Shown one piece after another: positions 10,386 to 21,584 of a DNA stretch of 64,000 bases. Source of the DNA: Heloderma charlesbogerti (lineage: Eukaryota > Chordata > Lepidosauria > Squamata > Helodermatidae); NCBI GenBank assembly GCA_026122225.1, contig JANEZZ010000307.1:682001-746000 (forward strand). Direction: 5' to 3'. Below the pieces are notes generated by a model. It was not told the DNA's origin and searched no databases. It saw nothing but the letters and a program-made list of their open reading frames with translations. How positions within the stretch are numbered: the first letter of the stretch is position 1; each line of letters starts with the position of its first letter. Made by a program: the position numbers and the translations under genes.

Positions 10386-10517
10386 AGGGCACAATCCTAT
10401 GCATGTTTAGACAGAAAAAGTCCTACCACTTCCAGCATTCCTCAGCCAGCCATGATGGCTTGGGAATGCTGGGAGTTGTAGGACTTTTGTGTCTAAATAT
10501 GCATAGGATTGCACCCA
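10386..10517. mobile_element. Palindromic MITE, ATCCTATGCAT type
   Basis: The left arm reads GGGCACAATCCTATGCATGT; the right arm ends with the complement, ATGCATAGGATTGCACCC. The centre near 10450 is a palindrome of GGAATGCTGGGAGTTGTAGG and its complement. Other copies and fragments are at 11128-11195, 12437-12971, 24223-24320, 37352-37442, 57509-57572, 58006-58087 and 63012-63085. Confidence 0.75.
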
Positions 10518-11127
10518 GCTTGTCCGATTGATTAGCACAGGGTACTAATTTCTGCAGCTTACTGTATGTTGCAAAGGCATGACCACAAATGAATAACTGG
10601 TATTGCTCTATATATCTTAAATTATGTTTTAAAATCAAATACAGATAAAACCAATCAGCCAAGAACTGAAACGTCATTCTGATGAATGAATTGAAGAAAG
10701 GTTAACGAACTTTAGATCCTGTAGAGCTCACCAGATTCAACATAAGAGGGTTCCTGGCATGTACATGTAAACTAGAAAAAAAGATAGATTGTAAGAACAG
10801 TCTACATGTTTTAAATCACCTCTATAAATATTTATGATCCCTGGTAAGGTTACCATTTTCCATTCGCCAGCATTTGCACAGGATAGGCTAGAATATGTGC
10901 ATATTTATTATTGGGGTTGGTGATGACAACAGCCTCTGTCAACTGTCAGGCTCAGGATGGGCAAATCTACTTCTGGTCCTTGTCACTTTTGCATGATTCT
11001 AACCATAATTCTGTTCCGTTCCATTTCCACACTAAACTGTGATATTTAAAAAAAAATACCTCTCAAAATACATTTTTATTTTTAACAACCTATTTGAATG
11101 TATAACTTCTTTCAAAATATTAATTTA

Positions 11128-11195
11128 CAGTGCAATCCTATACATAGGTCTACTCAAACCTAGCACAAGGTAAGTGGGTATAGGATTGCAGCCTT
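11128..11195. mobile_element. Short copy of the ATCCTAT palindromic MITE
   Basis: Begins AGTGCAATCCTATACATAGG and ends GGGTATAGGATTGCAGCC, with about 18-bp inverted ends around a short centre. Confidence 0.7.
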
Positions 11196-11551
11196 AAGTA
11201 CCTTTCCTGAGAGTTTAAGCTGCTGAGAACCAAGTCACAGTATTCAGAGAAGTGCAAAACCTTTTGCATAGGAATTCTCAAAGACCAAATTCCTCTTGCA
11301 TCCCTAGTCAGGCATGAGGTAGGGATTGTATAAGTATGTTTTGTATTTTGTTGTGACTTTAGCCCCACCCCTTTTGCCATTGAGAACTTCTTGAGAGCTC
11401 CTCCAAATTTAAATTTGACAGTAAGGCTGAAAGAGGTTCCCCACCCCTAGGATAGTGGCTGTCAGCCTTGAGTCACATCACAAACTGGATTCCTACATGT
11501 CCATCCATATGGACTAACTTGTCCATTTACTTCTGTCAATATACACACATG

Positions 11552-11928
11552 TAGGGATGTATGAGAATTTCAGTTTTGCTTTCAAAACATGCGAGCATGC
11601 TCTGTTCAAAGGCTTGAATGCAAGTGCAAAGACGTGTCTGCCAAAAATCTTTGCAAATTGTCGGACATGTGCTTACGTTTGATTTGCACAACTTCCCAGT
11701 TCGATTTTGCACAAACCTTCTAATTTACGCAAACTTTCCTTGAAGACTGAATCAGGGCTGTTTTAAGTCTATGGAGGGAATTTGCGCAAAATTAGGGGAA
11801 TTTCTGCAATTTTCCCGTTCGTGCAAAGCGAGCAGCGATCTCAAAGAGGAATAAGGCATGAGCTGAGCAGTGAGATGATATTTGGAGAATCCTATTGATC
11901 TGAAACATCGCTCCTTTGCGCATCCCTA
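11552..11928. mobile_element. hAT-like MITE with TAGGGATG ends
   Basis: 377 bp, starting TAGGGATGTATGAGAATTTC and ending GCGCATCCCTA. The flanks CACACATG (11544-11551) and CATGCATG (11929-11936) form an 8-bp duplication with two transitions. The interior is rich in TTTGCAAA/TTGCGCAAA-type words. It has no transposase. Confidence 0.7.
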
Positions 11929-12436
11929 CATGCATGGTCTCTTTCCCCTGCCCTCTGCTAGACTAATTCCTGAACAACCATTCTGAGCTGTCATGTGAAT
12001 TCAGGTCAAAGTCCACGTTATGTTCATAATGCATAGTGTGCAGCTCTGCATGGATTTTTTCTTTACTCAAAGTAAACAGAGGAGCTAATTTGGATTGGGG
12101 CTGCAGACTGCAGGGTGGGGAAGGTTAGTCCTTCCCTCCCCAACCACTTATACCCCACCCCCAAAACCAGCCCCACCCACTCAGCAGTTAATAAGAGTAA
12201 TTCTTGCTAATTGCTTCAGGGTGGAAGGGGGGTAATTTGGGGAGGGAGCGGGGGTGTGATTAGGAGAGGGATTAAACCTCCCCTCTCCTCCTGGTGTACT
12301 GTGGCTCCAATCTGGACTGGGGGCCCTGCACTTACATTTGAGTAAAGGAAAAACTCTTAGCAAACTGCATGTACGGGTGCTCTCAGACCAGACTTTTATA
12401 GCACCACCGCCCTGCCACAGTCACAGAATTCACAGT

Positions 12437-12971
12437 CCGGAGGTAGTATCCAGTGTTAGTCCTACTTGGAGTAGACCCATCGAAATGAATGGGATTTAAG
12501 TTAGTTGTGACTAACTTAAGTCTCATTCATTTCAATTGTTGTTGTTCAGTCGTTCAGTCGTGTCCGACTCTTCGTGACCCCATGGACCATAGCACGCCAG
12601 GCCTTCCTGTCCTGCACTCTTTCCTGGCGCATGCTCAAGTCCATATTCATTGCATCAGTGATGCTATCTAGCCATCTCATCCTCTGCCGTCCCCTTCTCC
12701 TTTTGCCTTCAATCTTTCCCAGCATCAGGGTCTTTTCCAGAGAGTTTTCTCTTCGCTTTAGGTGGCCAAAATATTTGAGCTTCAGCTTCAGTATCTGTCC
12801 TTCCAATGAGCAGTCAGGGTTGATTTCCTTTAGGATTGACTGATTTGACCTCCTTGCAGTCCAGGGGACTCGTAAGAGTCTTCTCCAGCACCACAGTTCG
12901 AAAGCATCAATTCTTCGGCGCTCAGCATTTCAGTAGGTCTATTCTAAGTAGGACTAACATTGGATATTACC
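12437..12971. mobile_element. Palindromic MITE split by BovB
   Basis: Left arm 12437-12534 carries TATCCAGTGTTAGTCCTACT, GGAGTAGACCCAT and CATTCATTT. Right arm 12933-12971 carries GTAGGTCTATTCTAAGTAGG and ACTAACATTGGATA, the complement of the outer left arm. It belongs to the broad ATCCTAT/AGTAGACCC palindromic family. Confidence 0.7.
12535..12925 (-). mobile_element. BovB LINE 3' fragment with intact target duplication
   Basis: 391 bp of BovB 3' end, encoding on the - strand ...LEGQILKLKLKYFGHL and the terminal KSRTRLND, with a (CAA)n tail. It is flanked by CATTTCA at 12528-12534 and 12926-12932. Removing the insert and one repeat rejoins two arms of a palindromic MITE, so BovB arrived after the MITE. 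Identity to the other BovB copies is high. Confidence 0.92.
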
Positions 12972-13494
12972 CCAGATGAGATTGTCTTCCACTCACAACC
13001 CTCATATGTTTTCCTACCACTTTTTCCATCTCTTTCCTAGCCACAGCAGATCCATTCAGGAAGAAAAGACGGATTTGCTTCACAATGCCTTCTTGGCTGT
13101 TAGCGCTAGGAGCCCTCTGTCTGGAAACACCCCATGTATTAAATGTAAGCAGGACTAGAAAAGTATTTGTGAGATTTTGGTGCCAAGAGAAGCAATCTTA
13201 GTGTAAGTGTGTGTGGTGTTTCCTCTACGTTTGGAAATGGATTTTGGTATGATGAGTTCAATGTGGGGAAATAGTTTTCTTTGGGACATACAGACTGTCA
13301 TAGCAAAAGCCAACCTTATTATGACCAGACTTGTTCTCTCAATAGAGAAGTATGTGTGGGAGGATGTCATTGAAATTACTGGTGGTAAGTAATGATGCAA
13401 CCAAGATTCTGCTATTTGTGGGAAGCCTTCATGTGGCAATTCAGTGCTCAACTACACACTGCATTAAATGCGTAGTGTGTAGCTGATTGTAACT

Positions 13495-13700
13495 CTTTTT
13501 TACTTTATTCTTTATTACATAGATTTATTTACCACTTTCTAGTGGGCTATCAAAGTGGTTTACAGAAATTATAAAATAATAAAATGTAACAACAAAAACA
13601 CAGTAAAATAATCACTAGTCAACCATAATAATACCGGCTGGATCACTGTTAAAGGAAAGCCCACATGAAGAGGTAGGTCTTGAGCAGAGTCTAAAGTACA
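13495..13700 (-). mobile_element. LINE 3' tail, L2-like
   Basis: TTTATTTACCACTTTCTAGT, then AAAGTGGTTTACAGAAATTA and a run of AAAATAA words, then GGTCTTGAGCAGAG. This is the usual look of reversed L2-like 3' ends in lizards. Heavily diverged. Confidence 0.5.
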
Positions 13701-14282
13701 AAGCATGTGGGGCCCTGGTTTGGATTGGGGCCACCATGCATTGGTAGGAGAGTTTGTAAGTTCCTACACAGCCTATCCCCCCTCCGAATTTACTCCCAGG
13801 AGGGGGCTAAAGAAAGGGAAGAGGAAACTCCATTGGTGCCAATGGTTTCTGTTTAGCATCTCCTTCATACTGATTTTAGAGTAATATTCTGCATATTTGT
13901 ATTTAACAGATGTCAGAAGAAAACTGCTATGGTTTACTGTTAAGAACATGAGATAAGAACAGGGAAGTCCAGGGTTCAAATGTCACCTCAGGGATGTGCA
14001 CATTTACAACATGAAACGCCACTCGCTCATAGAATCATAGAATCATAGAATAGTAGGGTTGGAAGGGGCCTACAAGGCCATCGAGTCCAGCCCCCTGCTC
14101 AGTGCAGGAATCCAAGTCAGAGCATCCCTGACAAATGGCTGTCCAGCCTCATCTTGAAGGCCTCCAGTGTGGGAGAGCCCACCATCTCCCCAGGTAATTG
14201 GTTCCATTGTCGTACTGCTCTTACAGTCAGGAAGTTTTTCCTGACGTTCAGCCGGAATCTGGCTTCCTGTAACTTGAGCCCA

Positions 14283-15353
14283 TTATTCCGTGTCCTCTGG
14301 GATTATCAAGAAGAGATCCTGGCCTTCTTCTCTGTGACAACCTTTCAAGGACTTGAAGAGTGCTATCATATCTCCCCTCAGTCTTCTCTTCTCAAGGCTA
14401 AACATGCCCAATTCTTTCAGTCTCTCTTCATAGGGCTTTGTTTCCAGTCCCCTGATCATCTTTGTTGCCCTCCTCTGAACCCTCTCCAGTTTGCCTGCAT
14501 CCTTCTTAAAGTGTGGTGCCCAGAACTGGACACAGTACTCCAGATGAGGCCTAAACAGTGTTGAGTAGAGGGGAACTAGTACTTCCCGGGATTTGGAAGC
14601 TATGCTTGTATTAATACAGCCCAAAAGAGCATTTGCCTTTTTTGCAGCCACATCACATTGTTGGCTCATCTTCAGCTTGTGATCAACAACAATTCCAAGA
14701 TCCTTCTCGCTTGTCGTGTGGTTGAGCCAAGTATCCCCCATCTTGTAACTGTGCATTTGGTTTCTTTTTCCTAGGTGCAGAACTTGGCATTTATCCCTAT
14801 GAAATGTCATTGTGTTGTTTTCTGCCCAGCGCTCCAGTCTATCCAGATCACTTTGAATTTTGTTTCTGTCTTCCAAAGTATTAGCTATCCCGCCCAATTT
14901 TGTGTCATCTGCAAATCTGATCAGCATTCCCTGCACCTCCTCCTCCAAGTCATTAATAAAAATGTTGACGAGCACTGGGCCCAGGACTGAGCCCTGCGGT
15001 ACCCCACTCGTTACCTCTCCCCAGCTTGAGAAGGTCCCATTGATAAGCACTCCTTGAGTCCGATTCTGTAGCCAAAGGTGGATCCACCGGATTTTTGTTT
15101 CATCTAGCCCACTTTGAGCTAGTTTGCTCATCAGGATATCATGGGGCACTTTGTTGAAAGCTTTTCTGAAGTCGAGGTATATGATGTCTACAGCATTCCC
15201 ACAGTCTACAAGGGAGGTTACTTGATCAAAAAATGAGATCAGATTTGTCTGGCAGAACTTGTTTTTGACAAATCCATGTTGGCTTTGAGTAATCACGGCA
15301 TTGTTGTCAAGGTGCTTCCAGATGGATTGCTTTATCATCTGCTCCAGAATCAA
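14283..15353 (-). pseudogene. CR1 ORF2 reverse transcriptase, catalytic and C-terminal part
   Basis: 356 codons with RT motifs in order: LDFRKAFNKVPHDIL (motif A), SGVPQGSVLGPVLVNIFIND (motif B), RFADDTKL (motif C, catalytic FADD), and the C-terminal LGCINTS and [14 protein letters not shown] segments. In an active element it primes reverse transcription at the nicked target. The frame is open for over 1 kb, so the copy is not very old, but a frameshift separates it from the upstream half. Confidence 0.93.
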
Positions 15354-16293
15354 TCCCTGGGAGAGATGTCAGACTGACTGGTCTGTAGTTCCCAGGTTCC
15401 TCCTTTTTACCCTTTTTGAAGATAGGGACAACGTTAGCCCTCCTCCAGTCATCTGGCACTTCCCCCGTCCTCCATGATTTCTCAAAGAGAATAGACAGCG
15501 GTTCTGAGAGTTCTTCTGCCAGTTCCTTTACGACTCTAGGATGCAGTTCATCTGGCCCTGGAGATTTGAACTCATTCAAAGTAATGAGGTGTTCCTTGAC
15601 CATATGCCTATCGATCTCAAGCTGCAATCCTGCCCCTTCAGCCTGCACTTCGCCTTTGCCAGGGGGGTCATAGACCCTTTTTTGGGAGAAGACTGAGCCA
15701 AAGTAGAGATTGAGCACCTCTGCCTTTTCTTTGTCATCTGTTATCATTTTGCCATCCTTATTTAATAGCTGAACCACCATTTCTTTCCTCTGCCTTTTAC
15801 TATGCATGTAGCTGAAGCAAGCCTTTTTGTTGTTTTTAGCATCCCTCGCTAACCTCAGCTCATTCTCAGCTTTAGCCTTCCTGATGCCATCCCTGCAATT
15901 CTGTGCTACCTGCCTGTACTCTTCCTTTGTTACTTGGCCTTCTTTCCACTTCCTATATGTGTCCTTTTTTGTTTTCAGGTCATCTCTAAGCTTTTTGTGA
16001 AGCCACATTGGCTTCTTCTGTTGTCTTCCACCTTCTCTTCTTGTTGGAATTGTTTGTGATTGTGCCTTGAGAATTTCCTTTTTTAAAAGCTCCCACCCAT
16101 CTTGGACTCCTTTTCTCATTAGCGACGCTTGCCATGGGACCTTACTGATCATTGTTCTGAGTTTATTAAAATCAGCTTTCCTAAAATCCAGGGTACGCGT
16201 TTGATTACACTCAGCTTTTGCTTCCCTTAGAACCAAGAACTCAAGTACAATACGGTCGCTTTCCCCCAGAGTTCCTGTAACTCTGTACATCAT
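15307..16293 (-). pseudogene. CR1 ORF2, endonuclease end and RT fingers
   Basis: 328 codons from the end of the APE-type endonuclease (LGESD) through the linker (KKPMWLHKKLRDDLKTKKD) to the RT N terminus (KSPGPDELHPRVVKEL, then NVVPIFKKGKKEEPGNYRPV). It loses frame after SLTSLPG, where the second frame takes over. The usual catalytic His after SD is Arg here. Confidence 0.92.
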
Positions 16294-16351
16294 TTTATAA
16301 AATGTACATCATTTTATAAAATGTGTGTATTAAATACTCTTATAAAAAAAC

Positions 16352-16825
16352 TGTCAGGGTGGACACTGAGCCTATAGAATCCCAGAGTAGTTCTGATGCT
16401 GAGGAAGAGCAGTCGCTCCTTCGGGAGAGGAGCGTGCTCCTTTTTTCCCAGGACCAACAGCTGACGGAGCTTCCTCCCACCCACATTCCTAGTTTAGAGA
16501 GCAGTCCAGGGAGTGACTCAGCACAGATAGCAGACTGGGGGGGATGCGCGGCGCAGACGCAGAGAGCGGCGCCAAATGGTTCACGCTCAAAGAACGGTTG
16601 CGCCCAGAGGATCCAAGGGAAAAGGGGAGGGATTCTGCCAGTAATTGCCCTTCAAACGGGGACCAACTGTTCTAACTTAGGGCATAGGGATGCTGCTGCT
16701 CAGATCTAGTTGCTACCTGTAGAGCTGTTAAGTTGTAAAAGAAGAATAAAGCTTTGAAAAGAATCCCTTTGTGTCTGGACTTGGCTACTGGATTAGACTG
16801 AGAGCCCTCCAAGGAGCCCTTGACA
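16352..16825 (+). mobile_element. Solo LTR, TGTCAGGG...CCCTTGACA
   Basis: 474 bp beginning TGTCAGGGTGGACACTGAGC and ending GAGCCCTTGACA, so it has TG...CA ends with short inverted repeats. AATAAA lies at 16745, about 80 bp before the end, as in an R/U5 region. No internal gag/pol is seen on either side, hence a solo LTR. The short flanks (AAAAC/GCAAC) only partly match. Likely a Gypsy- or ERV-type element; the class cannot be decided from the LTR alone. Confidence 0.65.
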
Positions 16826-17321
16826 GCAACACAGAAACTATCAAGGATACATTTTATCATATGCTTAATTGTTCAGCTTGTTAGCTGTCTGCCACCTACA
16901 GCCTCAGGCTATGTATATCTATGTGTGTCACAACCTCCCAATACAACCAGAGCAACATCCTGCATGAGGCCAAAAGGGGCAGGTCGACTGAATGATCCTG
17001 TTTCAACACCCTACTAAATATGAAACCAATTATAAGTTTGTGTCAACATAGCTGAGTCATGATGATGAATCAAAAATGTTTGGAATTATACATGAGGCTG
17101 GGTCACACATGCAAGTACATCACCTAGTTTTCTTATTATCCAAAACTTACGCTTTGGTGACTCTGGTGGATGTGTGAGCAGATTCTGTTGATGGGTACTT
17201 TATTTGTAGCAGTGTGCTAATATGTCAGTTCGCAGGCTCAAGATGCTTATGATCAAATCTGGAACTGTCCAGTTCACACAGGAAGCAGGGAAGTCTAACT
17301 TAACAAGCAAATGGCATGTTC
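16826..17321. other. Unassigned sequence
   Basis: No exon or repeat was recognised between the LTR and the next MITE. Confidence 0.45.
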
Positions 17322-17624
17322 CAAGGGCATTTTGCTGCCTGAGGCAAAGGACAAGATGGCATCCCCCTCCCCATTCCACTAATAGAAGCTGACTGGACTG
17401 GCAGTTGAATCTTACTTCAACACTAGCAGTGGGATAGCATCCTCCAGCAAACCTGTTTAAGGTGTTTAGGAAATGTAGAATAGGCTGGCACACACAACTT
17501 TGCCCTCCAAGAGACAGGAATGGCCAGGGACTTAGAAAGAAAAGCCAGGGGGTTGCCACTGCCACCCCCCTATCTGCCACCTGTGGTGGTTGCCTCACTG
17601 TGCCTAATGGTAGGGCTGGCCCTG
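17322..17624. mobile_element. hAT-like repeat, GGGCTGGCCCTG end, copy A
   Basis: Aligns in order with 38220-38556: TGCTGCCTGAGG, GAAGCTGACTGGACTGGCAG, GATAGC-TCCTCCA, GTTGCCTCA, CTAATGGTAG and terminal GGGCTGGCCCTG. The left end is unclear here. Confidence 0.65.
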
Positions 17625-17689
17625 GGATGCTCAGATAAGGTATATGAACTCTCCTCTGACACTACCTCTCTTTAGCTTTCTCCCTAAGT

Positions 17690-17715
17690 GTGTGTGTGTG
17701 TGTGTGTGTGTGTGT
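17690..17715. repeat. (TG)n microsatellite
   Basis: An uninterrupted TG run of about 13 units. Confidence 0.96.
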
Positions 17716-18418
17716 ATTTCAACCCAGTGGGTTCATTTCTGGTATCAGAGCCTGTGTGGATGAAAAGTGCTGTTGGGAGCAGACAGCAAGGAAGTAAAGG
17801 ATAAGAGAGAGGAAGTTTAGCACCCACAGCCTGTATGCTATTTTTGCTTTTGAAATTGGATCGTCTGCTCTGTTTCTGTATGGACTAGGCCAGATCTGGG
17901 TTTAAAAATGCACAGATTTGAGCCTCAGGGTGCAATGTGCAATCCAGATTTTTTTAAAAGCTAGCACTGGATTGCTTGTATATCTTTATTACCAATCAGA
18001 AATCTATCATGGGTGAGTTAAGTTCTGAGCCACCTACTGTTCTTCCAATTCCTGAATAAAGATCATATTGTGCAAGGTTCTATGCTCAAAGCTTGTTTGT
18101 ATGACAGTCTAGCCCTGTTCATCCAACAAACACATGTAGAATGAATGTGTGGTAAGGAGATCAGGATAATTCCTGCTATCAGAAATAATTCCAGTCATTC
18201 TTCCAGAGATCTATACACACAGCTATTCAGGGCCTCCTCTCCTGCTGCTGGTGCTACTGGGAGAGAAAGTGCCCCATAGCCACTGCCTCATCCTGTCTCA
18301 GGCAAGCTGGTAGCAGTGATGGAGTAACTAGCCAAATGGCTCTAGCACAAAAGCTTTTGAATCAGTTCTAGGCTACAGATATACATAGATGAGAGAAATC
18401 ACAATGTGTATTGTGGAG
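17716..18418. other. Unassigned sequence
   Basis: No coding signal or recognised repeat. Confidence 0.45.
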
Positions 18419-18599
18419 GGGCCCTAGCTCAATGGTAGAGTACTTGCTCTGCATGCAGAAGGTCCCAGGTTCGAAACATGACATCAGGTAGGAAAGAATC
18501 CTGCCTGAAACCCTGGAGAGCCGCTGCCAGTTAGAATCAACAATACTGGGCTAGATGGACCAATGGTTTGACTCAGTATAAGGCAGCTTCCTATGTTCC
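18419..18599 (+). mobile_element. tRNA-derived SINE, copy 1
   Basis: The head looks like a tRNA gene: A box TAGCTCAATGG and B box GGTTCGAAAC (pol III promoter). A body with CTGAAACCCTGGAGAGC follows, then the 3' end GGCAGCTTCCTATGTTC. Other copies: 23880-24073 (+), 47799-47995 (-) and 55890-56078 (+). It is not a functional tRNA, because the 3' acceptor half is lost. Confidence 0.85.
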
Positions 18600-19982
18600 A
18601 TGTTTGCAATGCTCTTTTTTTTAATGTGTGTCTGTTTTGGCCCACAGAGAACACTGCCCTTCTATAAAATGCACTTAACACAGTACTATGTTGTGCAGAC
18701 ACCAGTACCCACGTACTTAATGTGTGGAAGCATGGTGGTTATGCATTGCTATTTAGCCTGGCAGGTTCAATGTACATTGCAGTCTGCATTGACCTTCATT
18801 ATAAGCTGTCCAGGTTCATCTTCTGGGGTATTTGTGCCTACTCACGACTGGATCAGTTTGTAAAATCTTCAAGTCAGCTACCGTCAGCTTGCCAAGCTAC
18901 TGCTTTAGATCTTTTGGCATGTTGCACATTCTTTTGTTAGACTTAGCTGTTTTGCCTTAGGGTAGCCAATTATTTTGTTTCCCTCTGGCATGGCTACTGT
19001 GACTTCAATAGCTGCCTCACAGACAGAAGTGTGGTAACTGATGTTTTCCCATCATGTTTCATACTGAATTCAGCAAAATATGCAAGGCTGGCACTTTTCG
19101 AGTTCATATTCTGCTTAACCATAGCATTTTGTATTTAAAAGGGGACACTCAAACCTTAGGTTGATTCTTATATAGCCACGTTTATGTGCTACTTTGTTAA
19201 AGAGGAGTTGCACAAGCAAAGAGAAAACTTAGCATCATAGCAGATGTTATGAAGAAGTAGTCTTTGAAACTAGATTTGTTTCAAAGTTGGGTACAGGAAC
19301 AAAAGTGAAGCCCAAAAGTGAGATTTGCTTGATTTTATGGGCATGTTCTCTTATTTGTGATGAATAGCAGGAAAATGTATTAATGGCAGTCAGGGGAAAT
19401 GTTGGAAGATATTCGTTGCTAGGACTTCCTAATGACTGGGGAAGCACTACGGCCTCAACCAATATTCCTACTCCCCCTTCCCACTACTCCAAACTACATG
19501 ATTGGCTGCTGGATGGGTCTTTGTAGCATCAGGAACTACATGCACAGTTCCTTCTCCATCTATGAATACATGTATGGGCTACTGGCTAATATCCAATACT
19601 GCCACTACCCTCCCATTCATTCCACTGTGCTGTTGGGACCCACTACTAGCACAGTGGAGAGACAGCACTTCCTAAAACAACCCTGGAAATAAGTGGAAAT
19701 GCTCATTTCCTGACTGGGATTGTTTCCCTTCTGTGAGCTCTGCTGACCTGCCCTATTCTGGAAATTAGTGTTTGCGCTCATTTCCAGTTGCTTTAAGAAC
19801 TGCTAGGGCCCCATTGTACTAGTGGTGAGTTGCACTGCCATGCAGGCAGCATAGGATACTGACGATTGAGACATAAGGCTACACACAGCCTGTACACACA
19901 GACTGCTTAGACACCATTGACTCCAGTTCGTTTTAAGCAGCCAAACTGTGTACAGGACTGCCAGCTAAGCTACAATAGCAGT
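18600..19982. other. Unassigned sequence
   Basis: No exon or recognised repeat in about 1.4 kb. Small open frames lack homology that I recognise. Confidence 0.45.
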
Positions 19983-20060
19983 CTTCCCCAACCTGGTGCC
20001 CCCAAGATGTGTTGGACTACAATTCCCATCAACCCCAGTCAGCATGGCCATTGGTTATGA
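19983..20060. mobile_element. Half of a foldback MITE, CCTTCCCCAACCTGGTG type
   Basis: CTTCCCCAACCTGGTG, then GTTGGACTACAATTCCCATC and CAGCATGGCCATTGGT. Only the left half is present. Confidence 0.65.
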
Positions 20061-20065
20061 GACTA

Positions 20066-20150
20066 AGGGCCAAACTAGACATTACATTAATTACATGAAT
20101 GCAGTGAATATGCTTAGTTTTTAAAGTTTAAATAGGTGATCACAAAGGAA
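20066..20150. mobile_element. End fragment of the CCAAACTAGA-type repeat
   Basis: GGGCCAAACTAGACATTACA and the following segment match 8957-9080 in order. The middle of this region (20170-20290) is not shared. Confidence 0.45.
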
Positions 20151-20659
20151 TGGGAGCTTGGATGCCAGTGGAACAATGGTGCAGCTGGGCTCAGCTCCAG
20201 CAACCCACAGCCCAGGGGGTCACCAAGTGACACCCAGGGAGTGGCAAATGATAGAGGCAGTGGCAAACAGGCCCACTGGGACTGATGCTGCTCACTACAG
20301 CATTTTTTCTTTGTACTTATTTTTAAAAACATTTTATAATCAGGGCAGCCGGCCAGGTGTGTTCATGATTATAGATGCTCATTTTATTCTTTTTCCTCTA
20401 AAATATAGGTGATCCATTTTCTACACCAGAATGGTGTAGAAATTTATTCCCAAGTAAATGCATTCAGCATGAGGACAGCAGAAGCAAACTCCATAGCATT
20501 ATGATGGTGCTATGATTTGAGTTTAAACTGAAACTGCACATGCTGAGGATATTATTATTTTTAAAAATTAGGGTTGGCAACAGGGGCATTGTTATAAGAG
20601 GCCCACATGGGCACGGGCCCCGTATCTTTTGGGCTGTCCTAATTGCCTTTTTAAAAAAA

Positions 20660-21300
20660 CATTTTCCCATTGACTGGCATTGGAAAACAAAAACGGCCAT
20701 AACTTTTTTAGTTAGTATGATAAATATATGCAAATTTGAAAGCTTGGTAGCCCCCATGGAGCTGATTGAAAATACAAAATTTCAGGCAGTTAGATCCAGT
20801 GGCTTTTGTGCTAGTCACAGGTAAAATTTGCTATTTTCAAGAAAATCTGTCAAAGCAAAGAGCTATAATTTTTTTGTGCTTCCACATGCATGCATGGAAT
20901 TTGGGGACCTGGCAGCCCCTAGGCCTAGTGACTTTTGTGCTAGTCACAGGTAAAATTTGTTATTTTCAAGAAAAATGTGTCAAAGAAAAGAGTTATAATG
21001 TCTTTGTTCTTTCATATAAGTGTATGCAATTTGGGGACCTGGCAGCCCCTATAGAGATGACTGAGCCTGCCAAAGTTCAGACAGTTAGATCTAGTTGCTT
21101 TTGTGTTAGCCACAGGTAAAATATGCTTTTTCCAAGAAAATCTGTCAAAGTAAAGAGCTATAATTTTTTGTGCACATAAATTCATGGAATTTGGCGACCT
21201 AGCAGGCCCTATAGAGCTGGCTGAACCTATCAAATTTCAGACAGTTAGGTCCAGTGGCTTTTGCGCTAGCCATGCATAAAATTTCCTTTTCTCAAGGTCT
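20660..21300. repeat. Diverged tandem repeat, about 163-bp units, four copies
   Basis: The segment TAAAATTTG(C/T)TATTTTCAAGA recurs at 20823, 20952, 21118 and 21278. Between occurrences the same order is found: AGCTATAAT, ATGGAATTTGGGGACCTGGC, AGCCCCTATAGAG, TTTCAGACAGTTAG and GTGGCTTTTGTGCTAG. Unit 2 is shorter by an internal loss of about 35 bp. Open frames across it repeat FVLVTGKICYFQE, but they are a by-product of the repeat and show no domain. Confidence 0.85.
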
Positions 21301-21584
21301 AAAACAAAAAGTAAAAACTGTCAAGTGACCCAGGGGTTTAGAGATCCCAAATAGGTGTTTAAGGTGACCATTAGGAAGTCACTTTCCGTAATCTTTGGTG
21401 TAGGTGTTTTTGGGGGGTGGAAAAAAACATCTCTCACCCAACTTTTCTTTTCTGCTCTTATATGCCCACTGTTGGGAATTTGCCTGCAATGAAATTTTGA
21501 AGAGAGAGAAGGAAGGGAAGAAAGAGCTCCATGTGAAATACTGGTTTACTGCAGAAAATACTGAAATACTGCAGAGAGAGACTG

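Larger units (their letters stand above)
14028..16300 (-). mobile_element. CR1 LINE, 5' truncated, copy 1
   Basis: The 3' end at 14028 carries the diagnostic CATAGAAT repeat. ORF2 runs to about 16293, where the copy is truncated inside the endonuclease; the last catalytic motif reads SDR instead of SDH. ORF2 is in two long frames, 15307-16293 and 14283-15353, so one frameshift near 15350 breaks it. About 2.27 kb remain and no ORF1 is present. Confidence 0.95.

Noticed and set aside
20766..21119. A repeat protein with FVLVTGKICYFQE units
   Set aside because: The repetition comes from the tandem DNA array. Frames are not kept across all units and no start or promoter context is seen.
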